From: Pseudoruegeria sp. SK021 | GTDB lineage: Bacteria; Pseudomonadota; Alphaproteobacteria; Rhodobacterales; Rhodobacteraceae | NCBI RefSeq assembly: GCF_002119405.1 | Contig: NZ_MTBG01000032.1 | Location: 1 to 35,386, forward strand | Direction: 5' to 3' | DNA: 35,386 nucleotides | Part shown: in pieces, positions 27,932 through 35,386 of the stretch | How the letters are laid out: the number at the start of each line of letters is the position of its first letter | Numbering within the stretch: the stretch's first letter is position 1 | The notes under the pieces: model-generated | Database searches by the model: none | What the model was told of the DNA's origin: nothing | What the model saw: only the letters and a program-made list of their open reading frames with translations | Translations under genes and position numbers: made by a program

Positions 27932-29578
27932 TCAGCGGGGCTCGTAATGAAAGTTCAGGAAATCGGCGTGCAGGCCGCGCCCCGAGGTGTCATGCGCAGC
28001 CATGCCAATGAAGGCGCCGGTGAAGTTGTTTCCGGGCCCGTTGCCTGCTTCGTCCGAGATTGCGGATTGATCCAGTGCGATGCCAAGATCGGTCCAGTCG
28101 CCGCCCTCGACCGCATAGCGAAAGCGCAAAGTCATGCCATCCACGTCACAGCCCAGCCGAATCGTGCCGGTCGCGGGCAGGTCGATCGGGGCAGGCAGCG
28201 GCTGCTCCATGCGCAGCATCGGCCAGTCGGCGGGGCAGCTCATCACCGTCAGCTGACGCTGGCCTGCATCGCCCGCCGTGACCGCGAGATAGTGAAACTT
28301 GAACCCGTTATACCACGCCACCAGACCGGCGAATTGCTGATAGGTCTCGGGCGCAAAGTCCACTTCCGTCTCGGCGGCAAAGGCGATTTCGGTCTGCCGC
28401 CGCGCGACCAGCGCATGCTCGAAATGCGATCCGGGGGCCTCGCGGCCAAACAGCCGCAGCGCGCCGGGGCGGGCGTCAAGCGTGAACAGCCGCGCACTGT
28501 CGGGCGTGCGCAGCCACTGAAACTCAGGCGGCAATGCCCCGGGCATGAATGCAGCCGGGCCAGTCCCCGGCGCAAAGCGATGCGCGGGCAGATCCGGCGC
28601 GGGCGCGGTCGGGGCCGGCACGCAACCACCATGGGCCAAGCGCGGGAATTCCCCGGCGGTCCAGACCAGTTTCTGAATTGCGGTTTCGCGGCCCAACGGC
28701 GAGCGGCGCGCGTCTTCTTCATGGATGCCAACCACCCGGCCCGGCGCCGCGCCGCGCGTCGCATCAAGCGGGCGTGAGCACAGGTGGACGAGGTATTGCT
28801 CACCAGTTTGGGTCTCGACAATGTCGGCGTGTCCGGCGCGCTGAAGATAGGCCTCTGGCGCGTCCTTCGAGGTCAGCAGGTGCTTTTCGGGGTCGGTCTC
28901 ATAGGGGCCGAACAAATCGCGGGACCGGGCCATGGTCACGGCATGCTCGTAACCGGTGCCGCCTTCGGCGGTTAGCAGCCAGTAATAGCCGTCGCGCTGG
29001 TAAAGATGCGGGCCTTCGGTGAGCTTATGATCGGTGCCGCGGTAAATGTTGTGCACCGCGCCCACCAGCCGCTGCTCGGCCACAGAATATTCCTGACAGA
29101 CGATGCCGCCGAACTTGTCGCCGCCCTGCTGGCGATGGTCCCAGATCATGTTGACCAGCCACTTGCGCCCATCCTCGTCATGAAACAGCGACGGATCGAA
29201 ACCCGATGAGTTCAGATGCACCGGATCAGACCAAGGCCCCTCGATCGCGGGCGCGGTGACGAGGTAGTTATGGCTGTCCTTCCACGCCCCGTCGCGGCGC
29301 TTTACGTCGGAATAGATCAGCCAGAACAGCCCGTCGGCATAGCTCAGGCATGGCGCCCAGACGCCGCCTGAATCCGGATCGCCGCGCATGTCCAGTTGTG
29401 CCGCGCGGGTCAGTGGCCGGGTGACAAGTTGCCAGTTGGCAAGATCACGCGAATGATGGATCTGCATGCCGGGGAACCACTCGAAGGTCGAAGTGGCGAT
29501 GTAATAGTCCTCGCCCACCCGAAGGATCGACGGATCCGGATTGAAACCGGGCAGGATTGGGTTGTGAATATCGGTCAT
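27932..29578 (-). CDS. GH43 beta-xylosidase
   Basis: Inverting exo-xylosidase, cytoplasmic (no signal peptide), expected to release xylose from xylo-oligosaccharides, possibly with arabinofuranosidase activity. The 548-residue protein has an N-terminal five-bladed propeller and a C-terminal GH43_C2 beta-sandwich (about 330-545). The three acidic residues of the family are visible: base Asp15 in GFNPDPSI, Asp128 in SGFDPSLF and acid Glu188 in LTEGPH, almost the numbering of Selenomonas SXA (14/127-128/186). The ATG at 29578 fits this N-terminus; upstream in-frame codons do not. It sits between the second permease (4-base gap) and the ATPase, so transport and hydrolysis are coupled. Confidence 0.95.
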   Translation of the reverse strand: MTDIHNPILPGFNPDPSILRVGEDYYIATSTFEWFPGMQIHHSRDLANWQLVTRPLTRAAQLDMRGDPDSGGVWAPCLSYADGLFWLIYSDVKRRDGAWKDSHNYLVTAPAIEGPWSDPVHLNSSGFDPSLFHDEDGRKWLVNMIWDHRQQGGDKFGGIVCQEYSVAEQRLVGAVHNIYRGTDHKLTEGPHLYQRDGYYWLLTAEGGTGYEHAVTMARSRDLFGPYETDPEKHLLTSKDAPEAYLQRAGHADIVETQTGEQYLVHLCSRPLDATRGAAPGRVVGIHEEDARRSPLGRETAIQKLVWTAGEFPRLAHGGCVPAPTAPAPDLPAHRFAPGTGPAAFMPGALPPEFQWLRTPDSARLFTLDARPGALRLFGREAPGSHFEHALVARRQTEIAFAAETEVDFAPETYQQFAGLVAWYNGFKFHYLAVTAGDAGQRQLTVMSCPADWPMLRMEQPLPAPIDLPATGTIRLGCDVDGMTLRFRYAVEGGDWTDLGIALDQSAISDEAGNGPGNNFTGAFIGMAAHDTSGRGLHADFLNFHYEPR

Positions 29579-29582
29579 TGGA

Positions 29583-30413
29583 TCATCCCTTGACGGCACC
29601 GCCGGTCAGGCCGGCGACAATGTATTTCTGAGCTGCGAGGAAAAAGACGATCGCAGGCAGGATCGTCAGTGTCACGAAGGCCAGCGTGCGGTTCCACTCG
29701 GTGACGTACTCTCCCCGGAACTGCATCATGCCCAAGGGCCAAGTGAAGGCCTCGCGCGAGTTTAGCACCACAAGCGGCAGCAAGAAGTTGTTCCAGCTTT
29801 GGACAAAGACAAAGACACCCACGGTGGCAAGGATCGGCGTCGAAAGCGGCAAGGTGATTTGCCAAAAGAAGCGCACGTAACCGCAACCGTCAATGCGCGC
29901 CGCCTCGAACAGCTCTTTCGGTAGTTGATCAAAGAAGGTGCGAAACAGCAAGATCGCAAGCGAGAGGCCAAAGGCCGTTTGGGGCAGGATCACCGCCCAG
30001 TAGGTATCCAGCAGGCCAATGTCGCGCACCTTGATGAACAGCGGCAGGATCGCGGTGGCAAAGGGGAACATCAGCCCCAAAAGCATGTAGGAAAACAGCA
30101 TGCGCGAGCCAAAGAAGCGGATCTGCGCAAAGACATAAGCCGCCGCTGCCCCGACCAGCAGCGTCAACACAACCGTGCCGGTCGAAATCAGCAGCGAATT
30201 GCCCAAGTAGCGCCAGAAGGCCGGATCAACGAGGATCGAGCCATAGAAGCTGACATTCCAGTCTTGCGGCAAGGCGAAGGCATTCATGCGCAGTTCGGCG
30301 TTGGTTTTAAAACCGCCAAGCACAGTGGCCAGCATCGGTGCCAGCACAAAGCTGGCCACCACGCACAGGATCGTCACACGCGCAAGATTGCGCCAGAAAG
30401 CTGCCCGGCTCAT
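29583..30413 (-). CDS. CUT1 carbohydrate ABC permease, MalG type
   Basis: Inner-membrane permease of a carbohydrate importer. The 276-residue product has about six hydrophobic helices, beginning with one at 15-35, and the MalG-type coupling loop EAARIDGCGYVRFFWQITLP (about 172-191). Length is typical (about 270-300). It overlaps the MalF-type stop by four bases and is followed after four bases by the GH43 gene. Confidence 0.95.
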   Translation of the reverse strand: MSRAAFWRNLARVTILCVVASFVLAPMLATVLGGFKTNAELRMNAFALPQDWNVSFYGSILVDPAFWRYLGNSLLISTGTVVLTLLVGAAAAYVFAQIRFFGSRMLFSYMLLGLMFPFATAILPLFIKVRDIGLLDTYWAVILPQTAFGLSLAILLFRTFFDQLPKELFEAARIDGCGYVRFFWQITLPLSTPILATVGVFVFVQSWNNFLLPLVVLNSREAFTWPLGMMQFRGEYVTEWNRTLAFVTLTILPAIVFFLAAQKYIVAGLTGGAVKG

Positions 30414-31333
30414 GGTCGTGATCCCTTCATGAAGAGGCGCTGATAGAACACGGCCACAAGGATAGCGGCGAGGAACAGCAGCACGCCCACGGCACTGCCG
30501 AAACCGATTTTCAGCCGGGTCAGGCCAAAGCTGTACAGGTAGGTGACAATGGTTTGGGTCTGGTTCGACGGGCCGCCATTGGTCAGCGGAATGATCACGT
30601 CAAAAACCTGCAGCGCACCGATGATCGCGAAAAATGCGCTGACGATTATGGCCGGGCGAATTTGCGGGATCTGAACGTAGCGCACGATCTGCGGTCGCTT
30701 GGCACCCTCGATCTTGGCCGCCTCGATCAGGTCCTCAGGCACCCCTTGCAGAGCGGCGATGTAGATCATCATGTGAAACCCGAAATACTTCCAAACGATC
30801 ACCGTCATCACCGCGACAAAGGCCCAGTCGCGGTCGGCCAAGATGAAAAAGCTTTCCTGCCCCATGGATCGCGCAATTGAAGCGGTGACGCCGTAATTGC
30901 CGTCGAAGACAAAGCTCCAGATCAGGCCAGCGGCCACCTCGGCAAGGATGTAGGGCACGAAGAAAATCAGCCGGAACAGCGCGTTGGTCGGCGTCTTGCG
31001 GTAGATCAGCAAGGCGAGAAACAGCGCCAGCGGCATTTGAATAAAAAGCGATACGGCAATGATTTTCGCCGTATTGCCGACCGCGGTGTGAAACACGCTG
31101 TGATCTGCGATCCGTTCGAAATTGCGGAGGCCCACGTAGTCCTCGGGCGTGCCGTAGCCGTTCCAATCGAAAAAGGCATAATAGCCCGATTCCGTCAGCG
31201 GCAGGATCACGAACAGGCTGAACAGGATCAGTCCCGGCGGCAGAAGGATCGCGATGGCGGTAAGCCGACTGGATCGGGCACCGTGCCAGAAGCGGCGCGC
31301 GGGACGCGGCGTGCGGGTATTGAGCATTTGCAT
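30410..31333 (-). CDS. CUT1 carbohydrate ABC permease, MalF type
   Basis: Inner-membrane partner of the MalG-type permease. The 307-residue product has about six hydrophobic segments starting at about residue 26. The MalF-type coupling loop is EAAKIEGAKRPQIVRYVQIP, near residue 206. Length is typical of short MalF/UgpA-type permeases. The gene follows the binding-protein gene after 68 bases that contain a stem-loop. Confidence 0.95.
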   Translation of the reverse strand: MQMLNTRTPRPARRFWHGARSSRLTAIAILLPPGLILFSLFVILPLTESGYYAFFDWNGYGTPEDYVGLRNFERIADHSVFHTAVGNTAKIIAVSLFIQMPLALFLALLIYRKTPTNALFRLIFFVPYILAEVAAGLIWSFVFDGNYGVTASIARSMGQESFFILADRDWAFVAVMTVIVWKYFGFHMMIYIAALQGVPEDLIEAAKIEGAKRPQIVRYVQIPQIRPAIIVSAFFAIIGALQVFDVIIPLTNGGPSNQTQTIVTYLYSFGLTRLKIGFGSAVGVLLFLAAILVAVFYQRLFMKGSRP

Positions 31334-31362
31334 GGACTGCGCCTACGTATCGGAGAGAAAGA

Positions 31363-31388
31363 GACGCGCGCCCGTGAGGACGCGCGTC
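31363..31388 (-). promoter_or_regulatory. Stem-loop between SBP1 and the permease genes
   Basis: A perfect 8-bp inverted repeat (GACGCGCG / CGCGCGTC) with a 10-base loop lies 13 bases after the binding-protein stop. No T tract follows. As at the other transporter in this window, it is likely a stabilising or attenuating element that gives higher binding-protein expression. Confidence 0.55.
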
Positions 31389-31401
31389 GGGGAGGAACCT
31401 C

Positions 31402-32661
31402 TCAGCGGAAATCCCAAGCCTCTTGGACCTGCGCTGCCGCTTCCTCGGGCGTAATGACGCCCTGTGCCAGATCGGCCGAAATGTCGTTCACCGTGGCGCC
31501 CACCGAAGCCCCGAGGAACTGGTCGAGGAAAATCTGGTGATAGCTCGACGCGGCGATGTCCTGCGCGACCTGCTGGAAGAACGGATTTTCCAGCGCCTCA
31601 CCGGCCCCCTTCACGATTGGGATAAAGATGCCCTCACGCGCGACTTCTTCTTGGTGATCGCGATTGAGCATGAAGGTCAGGAAATCGACCGTCCCGGGCG
31701 CTGCGTCCGACGTCACGGCCCAGCCATTCATGCCGCCCAAGGTGACGCTGTCACCGCCCGCAGAGACGGGGTCAACGATCGCAGGAAAAGCGATGATGGC
31801 CAGTTGGTCGTCCGGCAGGCCCTCGCCGCTTTGCGACCGCCCCCGCATCGGCAGATAGTCCCACTCGCCCATCAGGTGCAACGCTCCCGCCCCGTCGGCG
31901 AACATGCCGCTGGCGGTTTCATAAGTCGTGCCCATGAACCCCGGCTGGAACGGCTCGAGATCGGTCAGCATTTGGAAATCGGCACCGGCCGCCACGAATG
32001 GCGCGGCCTCAAAGCCGCCATCCGCGCCCGCCATCGCCGCAATCACGACATCTGGACCACCTTCGCGCAATGCCAAGTAGCTCCAGTAAAAGTGCAGCGG
32101 CCACTTGTCCTGACCACCGACAACGATCGGGGTGACCCCGGCGTCCTTCATGGTCTGCACCGCCACCAGAAGATCATCCCACGTCTTGATCGCGGTGTAA
32201 TCGACACCCGCCTGCTCGGTCAAAGCAGTGTTGACCCAGAAGACAACTTCGGTCGCATAAAGCGGCAGCCCGTGCAGCGCTCCATCCACGGTATAGGCCG
32301 TGAGCGCGGCATCGGGGAAAGTGGCCCGCACGTCCTCGGTAAGATCGCCCGAGATGTCTTTCAGAAAGCCTGCCTCGGCTTGCTCGACGATGGTCTGGCC
32401 GCCCCAGCTGTAGAAGATGTCCGGCCGGGCATCGGATTGCAGCAAGGTCGGCAGTTTGGACTTGTAGGCCTCGTTGGCAATGTATTCGAACACCACATCG
32501 ACATCGGGGTTCTGCGCCTCATAGGCCGCCTCGACCCGGCCATAGAAGGCTTGCTCGGCAGCGCCCGGTTGTACCCGCAGCACGCGGATCTCTTCCTGCG
32601 CCAGAGCGGCGCCACTCCAGGCTGCGCCCGCCATCAAAGCCGTCGCCATCACAATTTTCAT
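31402..32661 (-). CDS. SBP family 1 carbohydrate-binding protein
   Basis: Periplasmic binding protein of the CUT1 importer. The 419-residue product begins with a Sec signal (about 1-22, cleavage after ALA before QEEIRVL) and an extracellular solute-binding family 1 domain with DIFYSWGGQTI, AYTVDGALHGLPLYATEV and a late TLGGMNGWAVTSDA ligand-pocket segment. The ATG at 32661 has GGGAGGA six to seven bases upstream; codons further upstream are spurious. It is the first transport gene after the LacI regulator. The ligand is inferred to be a xyloside, from the GH43 and xylA neighbours. Confidence 0.93.
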   Translation of the reverse strand: MKIVMATALMAGAAWSGAALAQEEIRVLRVQPGAAEQAFYGRVEAAYEAQNPDVDVVFEYIANEAYKSKLPTLLQSDARPDIFYSWGGQTIVEQAEAGFLKDISGDLTEDVRATFPDAALTAYTVDGALHGLPLYATEVVFWVNTALTEQAGVDYTAIKTWDDLLVAVQTMKDAGVTPIVVGGQDKWPLHFYWSYLALREGGPDVVIAAMAGADGGFEAAPFVAAGADFQMLTDLEPFQPGFMGTTYETASGMFADGAGALHLMGEWDYLPMRGRSQSGEGLPDDQLAIIAFPAIVDPVSAGGDSVTLGGMNGWAVTSDAAPGTVDFLTFMLNRDHQEEVAREGIFIPIVKGAGEALENPFFQQVAQDIAASSYHQIFLDQFLGASVGATVNDISADLAQGVITPEEAAAQVQEAWDFR

Positions 32662-32720
32662 CGGTATTCCTCCCAGAATAATGCCGATCACGGATCCACG
32701 TCGATCCCGATTCTGCCGTA

Positions 32721-32755
32721 TTTGAGCAACGTACATCAAAAATTGCCGTGTGCAA
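32721..32755 (-). promoter_or_regulatory. Candidate promoter and LacI-type operator upstream of SBP1
   Basis: On the minus strand a TTGCAC (32750-32755) and a TACGTT (32728-32733) are separated by 16 bases, a plausible -35/-10 pair. The -10 lies inside an imperfect 20-bp dyad (TTTGA...TCAAA, 32721-32740) with a central ACGT, the usual form of LacI-family operators. This is a by-eye prediction; only the outer five and inner two base pairs are symmetric. Confidence 0.35.
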
Positions 32756-32777
32756 GTAAATCGTCATAAAGCGCATA

Positions 32778-33806
32778 TTAGGGAAGATTGTCGCGCAGAA
32801 AGATCTCCGTATGGATAAGCCCGGTCCGCGCATCGATCGGCACTGCCTCGATCAGATTGCGCATAATGACCAGCGCACTCGCCACTTCTTTATGGATATC
32901 CTGCTGCAAAACTGCGTCAAACACCCCATCCTGCAGCGCCGCGCGGGTCTGCGCGGTCAATTCATGAACGACCACCCGCGGCCGCGCGGCGACATCGATC
33001 CGATCCAATGCCGCACGCAGGCCATGATTGCCGCCGCCAAGATTGTAGACGCCGACGATATCTGAATTTTCCCGAAGTACGTTAGTCAAAAGCGCATCAA
33101 CACGTGCAGCCTCATCGCCGCCCTCCACCGGGGGCAGCAACCCCAGTTCCGAAAACTCTGCATGCATGACCTGTTCGAAACCGAGCCTGCGCTCGACATG
33201 ATCGCGCACCAGCATCGAGCCTGCGACAATCGCGATGCGGCCCGCCCGGCCTTGGCAAAACCGACCCAGAAGTCCGGCGGCGGTGCGCCCGGCCGAGACA
33301 TTATCAATGCCCACGAAATATCCGCGCGCCGAAGCCGAGAGGTCCGACACCAGCGTGACGACCTGTATCTCGGCGGCGCGCAACTCTGACACCGCCTGCC
33401 GAACCTCGGCTGATTCCGTGGCAACCATCACAACCCCGTCGGCCCCAGCCGCGCGGGCTTGGCGCAGTGCAGCCGCGAGGCCACGCCCATCAAAGGGCGG
33501 CACAAGGGTGACAGTGATTTCGGTTCGGTCGCGCCGGGCGATCCGCGCATGGGTCTCAAGCTCGGCCGCCAGATTGCGCATAAAGCTGTTCGGGCCGTCG
33601 GGGATCACGAAATGAATATTATAGATCCGCTGGCGGGACAGGTTGGCGGCCATGATGTCCCGCTCAAAGCCCAGTTGCGCCATCGCCGCGCGCACCCGCT
33701 CTTGAGTGACCTTGCGCACGCCGTCGCGCCCGTTCAACACCCGGTCGACGGTGGAAAGGCTAACATTGGCCACGCGCGCCACATCATTCACGGTCGGTCG
33801 CGACAT
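32778..33806 (-). CDS. LacI-family transcriptional regulator of the xyloside operon
   Basis: DNA-binding regulator, probably controlling the downstream transporter and xyloside genes. The 342-residue protein starts with the [23 protein letters not shown] (5-24) and hinge to about 50. A periplasmic-binding-like effector domain follows, with [20 protein letters not shown] (about 164-183) and the [14 protein letters not shown] region. This is the arrangement of LacI members that recognise a sugar-like effector. It lies 116 bases upstream of the SBP1 gene on the same strand, with a candidate operator between, so it may be autogenous or transcribed separately. The divergent neighbour is folD. Confidence 0.9.
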   Translation of the reverse strand: MSRPTVNDVARVANVSLSTVDRVLNGRDGVRKVTQERVRAAMAQLGFERDIMAANLSRQRIYNIHFVIPDGPNSFMRNLAAELETHARIARRDRTEITVTLVPPFDGRGLAAALRQARAAGADGVVMVATESAEVRQAVSELRAAEIQVVTLVSDLSASARGYFVGIDNVSAGRTAAGLLGRFCQGRAGRIAIVAGSMLVRDHVERRLGFEQVMHAEFSELGLLPPVEGGDEAARVDALLTNVLRENSDIVGVYNLGGGNHGLRAALDRIDVAARPRVVVHELTAQTRAALQDGVFDAVLQQDIHKEVASALVIMRNLIEAVPIDARTGLIHTEIFLRDNLP

Positions 33807-34037
33807 ATGACAGCTCCCCTCGATCCCTCTGACTCTCGGTTAGACCAGCCTCGGCAGATCGACAACGGGGTCTGTCCGAAATTTCTGATGTCGGAAAGGT
33901 GCGCGCCCCCTCAGCCCCGACAGGGCGCAAGCGCCGCAAGCAGGTTGCGGCTTAGTGCATCGCTGGTGCTTTGGGGTCTTGCGCCTTCGCGCCCATCGCA
34001 CAACAACGGCCCGAACCGACATGATCAGGAGGTGCCA
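33807..34037. promoter_or_regulatory. Divergent control region LacI / folD with two hairpins
   Basis: Besides the two divergent promoters, which I cannot define, this region holds two adjacent potential stems on the folD side. The first is GCGCCC...GGGCGC (33903-33908 with 33923-33928) and the second GCCGCAA...TTGCGGC (33933-33939 with 33945-33951). They could form a structured folD leader, but they match no riboswitch class I know, including the two known tetrahydrofolate types. Confidence 0.3.
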
Positions 34038-34931
34038 ATGACGGCCGATCTCATCGACGGAAAAGCCTTTGCAGCAACAATCCGTGCGCAGGTGGCGACC
34101 CATGTGGCGCGCCTGAAGGAAGAACACGATCTGACCCCCGGGTTGGCGGTTGTTCTGCTCGGCGACGACCCTGCCAGTCAGGTCTACGTCCGCTCCAAGG
34201 GCAAGATGACCACCGAAGCGGGAATGACCTCGGTGCAGCACCTTCTGCCTGCGACCACCGGCCAAGACGAACTGCTGGAACTGATCGCCACGCTGAACGC
34301 GGACCCGGCGATCCACGGCATTCTGGTGCAACTCCCCCTGCCCGCCCATTTGGACGAAGCGCTGGTGATCAACGCCATCGCCCCGGACAAGGATGTAGAC
34401 GGCTTTCATATCTCAAATGTCGGCCTGCGCGGCACCGGCCAGCGGTCAATGGTGCCCTGCACACCGCTCGGATGCCTGATGCTGCTGCGCGACCGGTTAG
34501 GAGATCTCTCGGGCCTTGAGGCTGTGGTCATCGGGCGGTCGAATATTGTTGGCAAGCCGATGGCATCGTTGTTGCTGGGTGAAAGCTGCACCGTGACCAC
34601 GGCCCATTCCCGGACCCGCAACCTGCCCGACGTTGTCCGCCGCGCCGATATTGTCGTCGCCGCTGTCGGGCGACCCGAGATGGTGCAGGCCGACTGGATC
34701 AAACCGGGCGCGACCGTGATCGACGTTGGCGTGAACCGGATTGCGACGCCAGAGGGCGGAACCCGTCTGGTCGGCGATGTGGATTTCGCAGGCTGCAGCG
34801 CCGTCGCCGGGGCGATCACACCGGTGCCCGGCGGCGTTGGCCCGATGACCATCGCCTGCCTGCTGGCCAATACCCTGACCGCGTGTTGCCGGGTGAACGG
34901 CTTGCCGGAACCCGACGGCCTGACCGCCTAA
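34038..34931 (+). CDS. folD: Bifunctional methylenetetrahydrofolate dehydrogenase/cyclohydrolase
   Basis: Interconverts 5,10-methylene-, methenyl- and 10-formyl-tetrahydrofolate with NADP(H), cytoplasmic one-carbon metabolism. The 297-residue product shows the FolD active-site residues Tyr50 and Lys56 (YVRSKGK) and Asp at the QLPLP...DKDVDGFH region (about 111-130). The Rossmann nucleotide loop is [12 protein letters not shown], and the C-terminal [13 protein letters not shown] is present. Start ATG 34038 has AGGAGG six bases upstream. It is a single housekeeping gene next to the sugar operons and ends in a strong hairpin. Confidence 0.97.
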   Translation: MTADLIDGKAFAATIRAQVATHVARLKEEHDLTPGLAVVLLGDDPASQVYVRSKGKMTTEAGMTSVQHLLPATTGQDELLELIATLNADPAIHGILVQLPLPAHLDEALVINAIAPDKDVDGFHISNVGLRGTGQRSMVPCTPLGCLMLLRDRLGDLSGLEAVVIGRSNIVGKPMASLLLGESCTVTTAHSRTRNLPDVVRRADIVVAAVGRPEMVQADWIKPGATVIDVGVNRIATPEGGTRLVGDVDFAGCSAVAGAITPVPGGVGPMTIACLLANTLTACCRVNGLPEPDGLTA

Positions 34932-34950
34932 GGCCCCCCTTCCCGTCTTA

Positions 34951-34981
34951 CGGACGCCCGCCGGGTCTAGGCGGGCGTCCG
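34951..34981 (+). terminator. folD terminator
   Basis: A perfect 12-bp inverted repeat (CGGACGCCCGCC / GGCGGGCGTCCG) with a 7-base loop lies 19 bases after the folD stop. The following sequence is only mildly T-rich (GTTCCT). Confidence 0.75.
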
Positions 34982-35018
34982 GTTCCTGCCCGGACCCTCG
35001 GCGCCTTGACGCTGACCC

Positions 35019-35386
35019 TAAAGCGTTTCTGTTTTAACCTGAAACATATCCGGCGGCCTTGAAGTAGTTCCAGCATTCTTGAGGGTCGTATAGATCGCAG
35101 ATTTTTCCGATGGCATCGAACACGTCGGTGAATGTCCTAGCCCCGATCCGGCGAAGATGGGCTTTCAGCTTGGAGAATGCCTGTTCGATGGGATTAAGGT
35201 CAGGCGAGTATGGCGGCAGGAAAAGGAACCAGCATCCATGCGCCCGCAGTGCATCTGCGGCCTCCTTGTTTTTGTGGGTCGCCAAGTTGTCCAGTATGAC
35301 GACTGTTCCGGGCTCAATTTCTGGCACCAGAACTTCGCGTACATAGGCGGCGAAGGCAGGGCCATCCATGGCACCCTTTATGACCC
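35019..35386 (-). mobile_element. End of an IS630-family insertion sequence, truncated by the window edge
   Basis: The 3' part of an IS630-type transposase lies at the right edge. After its stop the sequence CTAAAGCGTTTCTG (35018-35031) is a plausible terminal repeat next to a TA (35019-35020), the dinucleotide IS630 elements duplicate on insertion. The other end is outside the window, so the exact boundary and the family member cannot be confirmed. Confidence 0.55.
35034..35384 (-). CDS. IS630-family transposase, C-terminal part
   Basis: DDE-superfamily (DDE_3) transposase that cuts and joins the element ends. About 116 codons are visible and the frame stays open to the window edge, so the N-terminal helix-turn-helix part is missing only because of the cut. 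The second catalytic Asp is in VVILDNLATHK and the final Glu in LNPIEQAFSKLK, separated by FLPPYSPD, all standard for IS630. An internal ATG (35369) is unlikely to be the true start. No frameshift is visible, so the element may be intact. Confidence 0.93.
   Translation of the reverse strand, partial: VIKGAMDGPAFAAYVREVLVPEIEPGTVVILDNLATHKNKEAADALRAHGCWFLFLPPYSPDLNPIEQAFSKLKAHLRRIGARTFTDVFDAIGKICDLYDPQECWNYFKAAGYVSG

Noticed and set aside
31423-32769. Long plus-strand open frame opposite the SBP1 gene
   Set aside because: Shadow of a clear binding protein with a signal peptide; the opposite translation has no domain or ribosome binding site.

Overview
The window looks like a chromosomal segment from a GC-rich alphaproteobacterium, most likely a Rhodobacteraceae (Roseobacter-group) heterotroph. 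This is an inference from codon usage, Opp-type and CUT1-type sugar ABC systems with LacI regulators, and the general protein style; no rRNA or phylogenetic marker other than folD is present. Most of it is carbohydrate acquisition and catabolism. No tRNA, rRNA, CRISPR array or prophage was seen. One partial IS630-type transposase runs off the right edge.

Layout. (1) 1-712: no convincing gene. (2) 713-3930 (+): glgC-glgX, a two-gene glycogen cassette with a 4-base overlap. (3) 4163-8813 (-): a periplasmic three-component molybdenum hydroxylase: Tat-exported large subunit, [2Fe-2S] small subunit, membrane-anchored triheme cytochrome c. (4) 9194-10324 (-): a DUF421/YetF-type membrane protein and a DUF442 phosphatase-like protein. 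(5) 10758-22566 (-): a long operon: SBP5 solute-binding protein, GHL6-type glycoside hydrolase, two Dpp-type permeases, a fused double ATPase, a hydroxypyruvate-isomerase-like TIM barrel and a GarR-like dehydrogenase, then after a terminator-like hairpin a GH42 beta-galactosidase. A LacI regulator (22742-23752, +) is divergent from it. (6) 23816-33806 (-): a second operon: LacI regulator, SBP1 binding protein, two MalFG-type permeases, GH43 beta-xylosidase, MalK-type ATPase, Gfo/Idh/MocA oxidoreductase, ThuA-like protein and xylose isomerase. (7) 34038-34931 (+): folD with a strong hairpin terminator. (8) 35034 to the edge (-): partial IS630 transposase.

How the genes work together. Operon 6 resembles the rhizobial thuEFGKAB layout (binding protein, two permeases, ATPase, ThuA, ThuB-like oxidoreductase), which is known to take up disaccharides and assimilate them as 3-keto derivatives, but here a beta-xylosidase and a full xylose isomerase are built in. 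The inferred job is uptake of a short xyloside followed by intracellular hydrolysis and isomerisation, possibly with an oxidation step. Operon 5 couples an oligopeptide-type importer to two intracellular glycoside hydrolases and two small-sugar enzymes. Opp-type importers for galactosides are known (AgpA system of Sinorhizobium), so a galactoside-type glycan is a reasonable guess, but the substrate is unknown. These two operons are the best candidates for undescribed catabolic systems.
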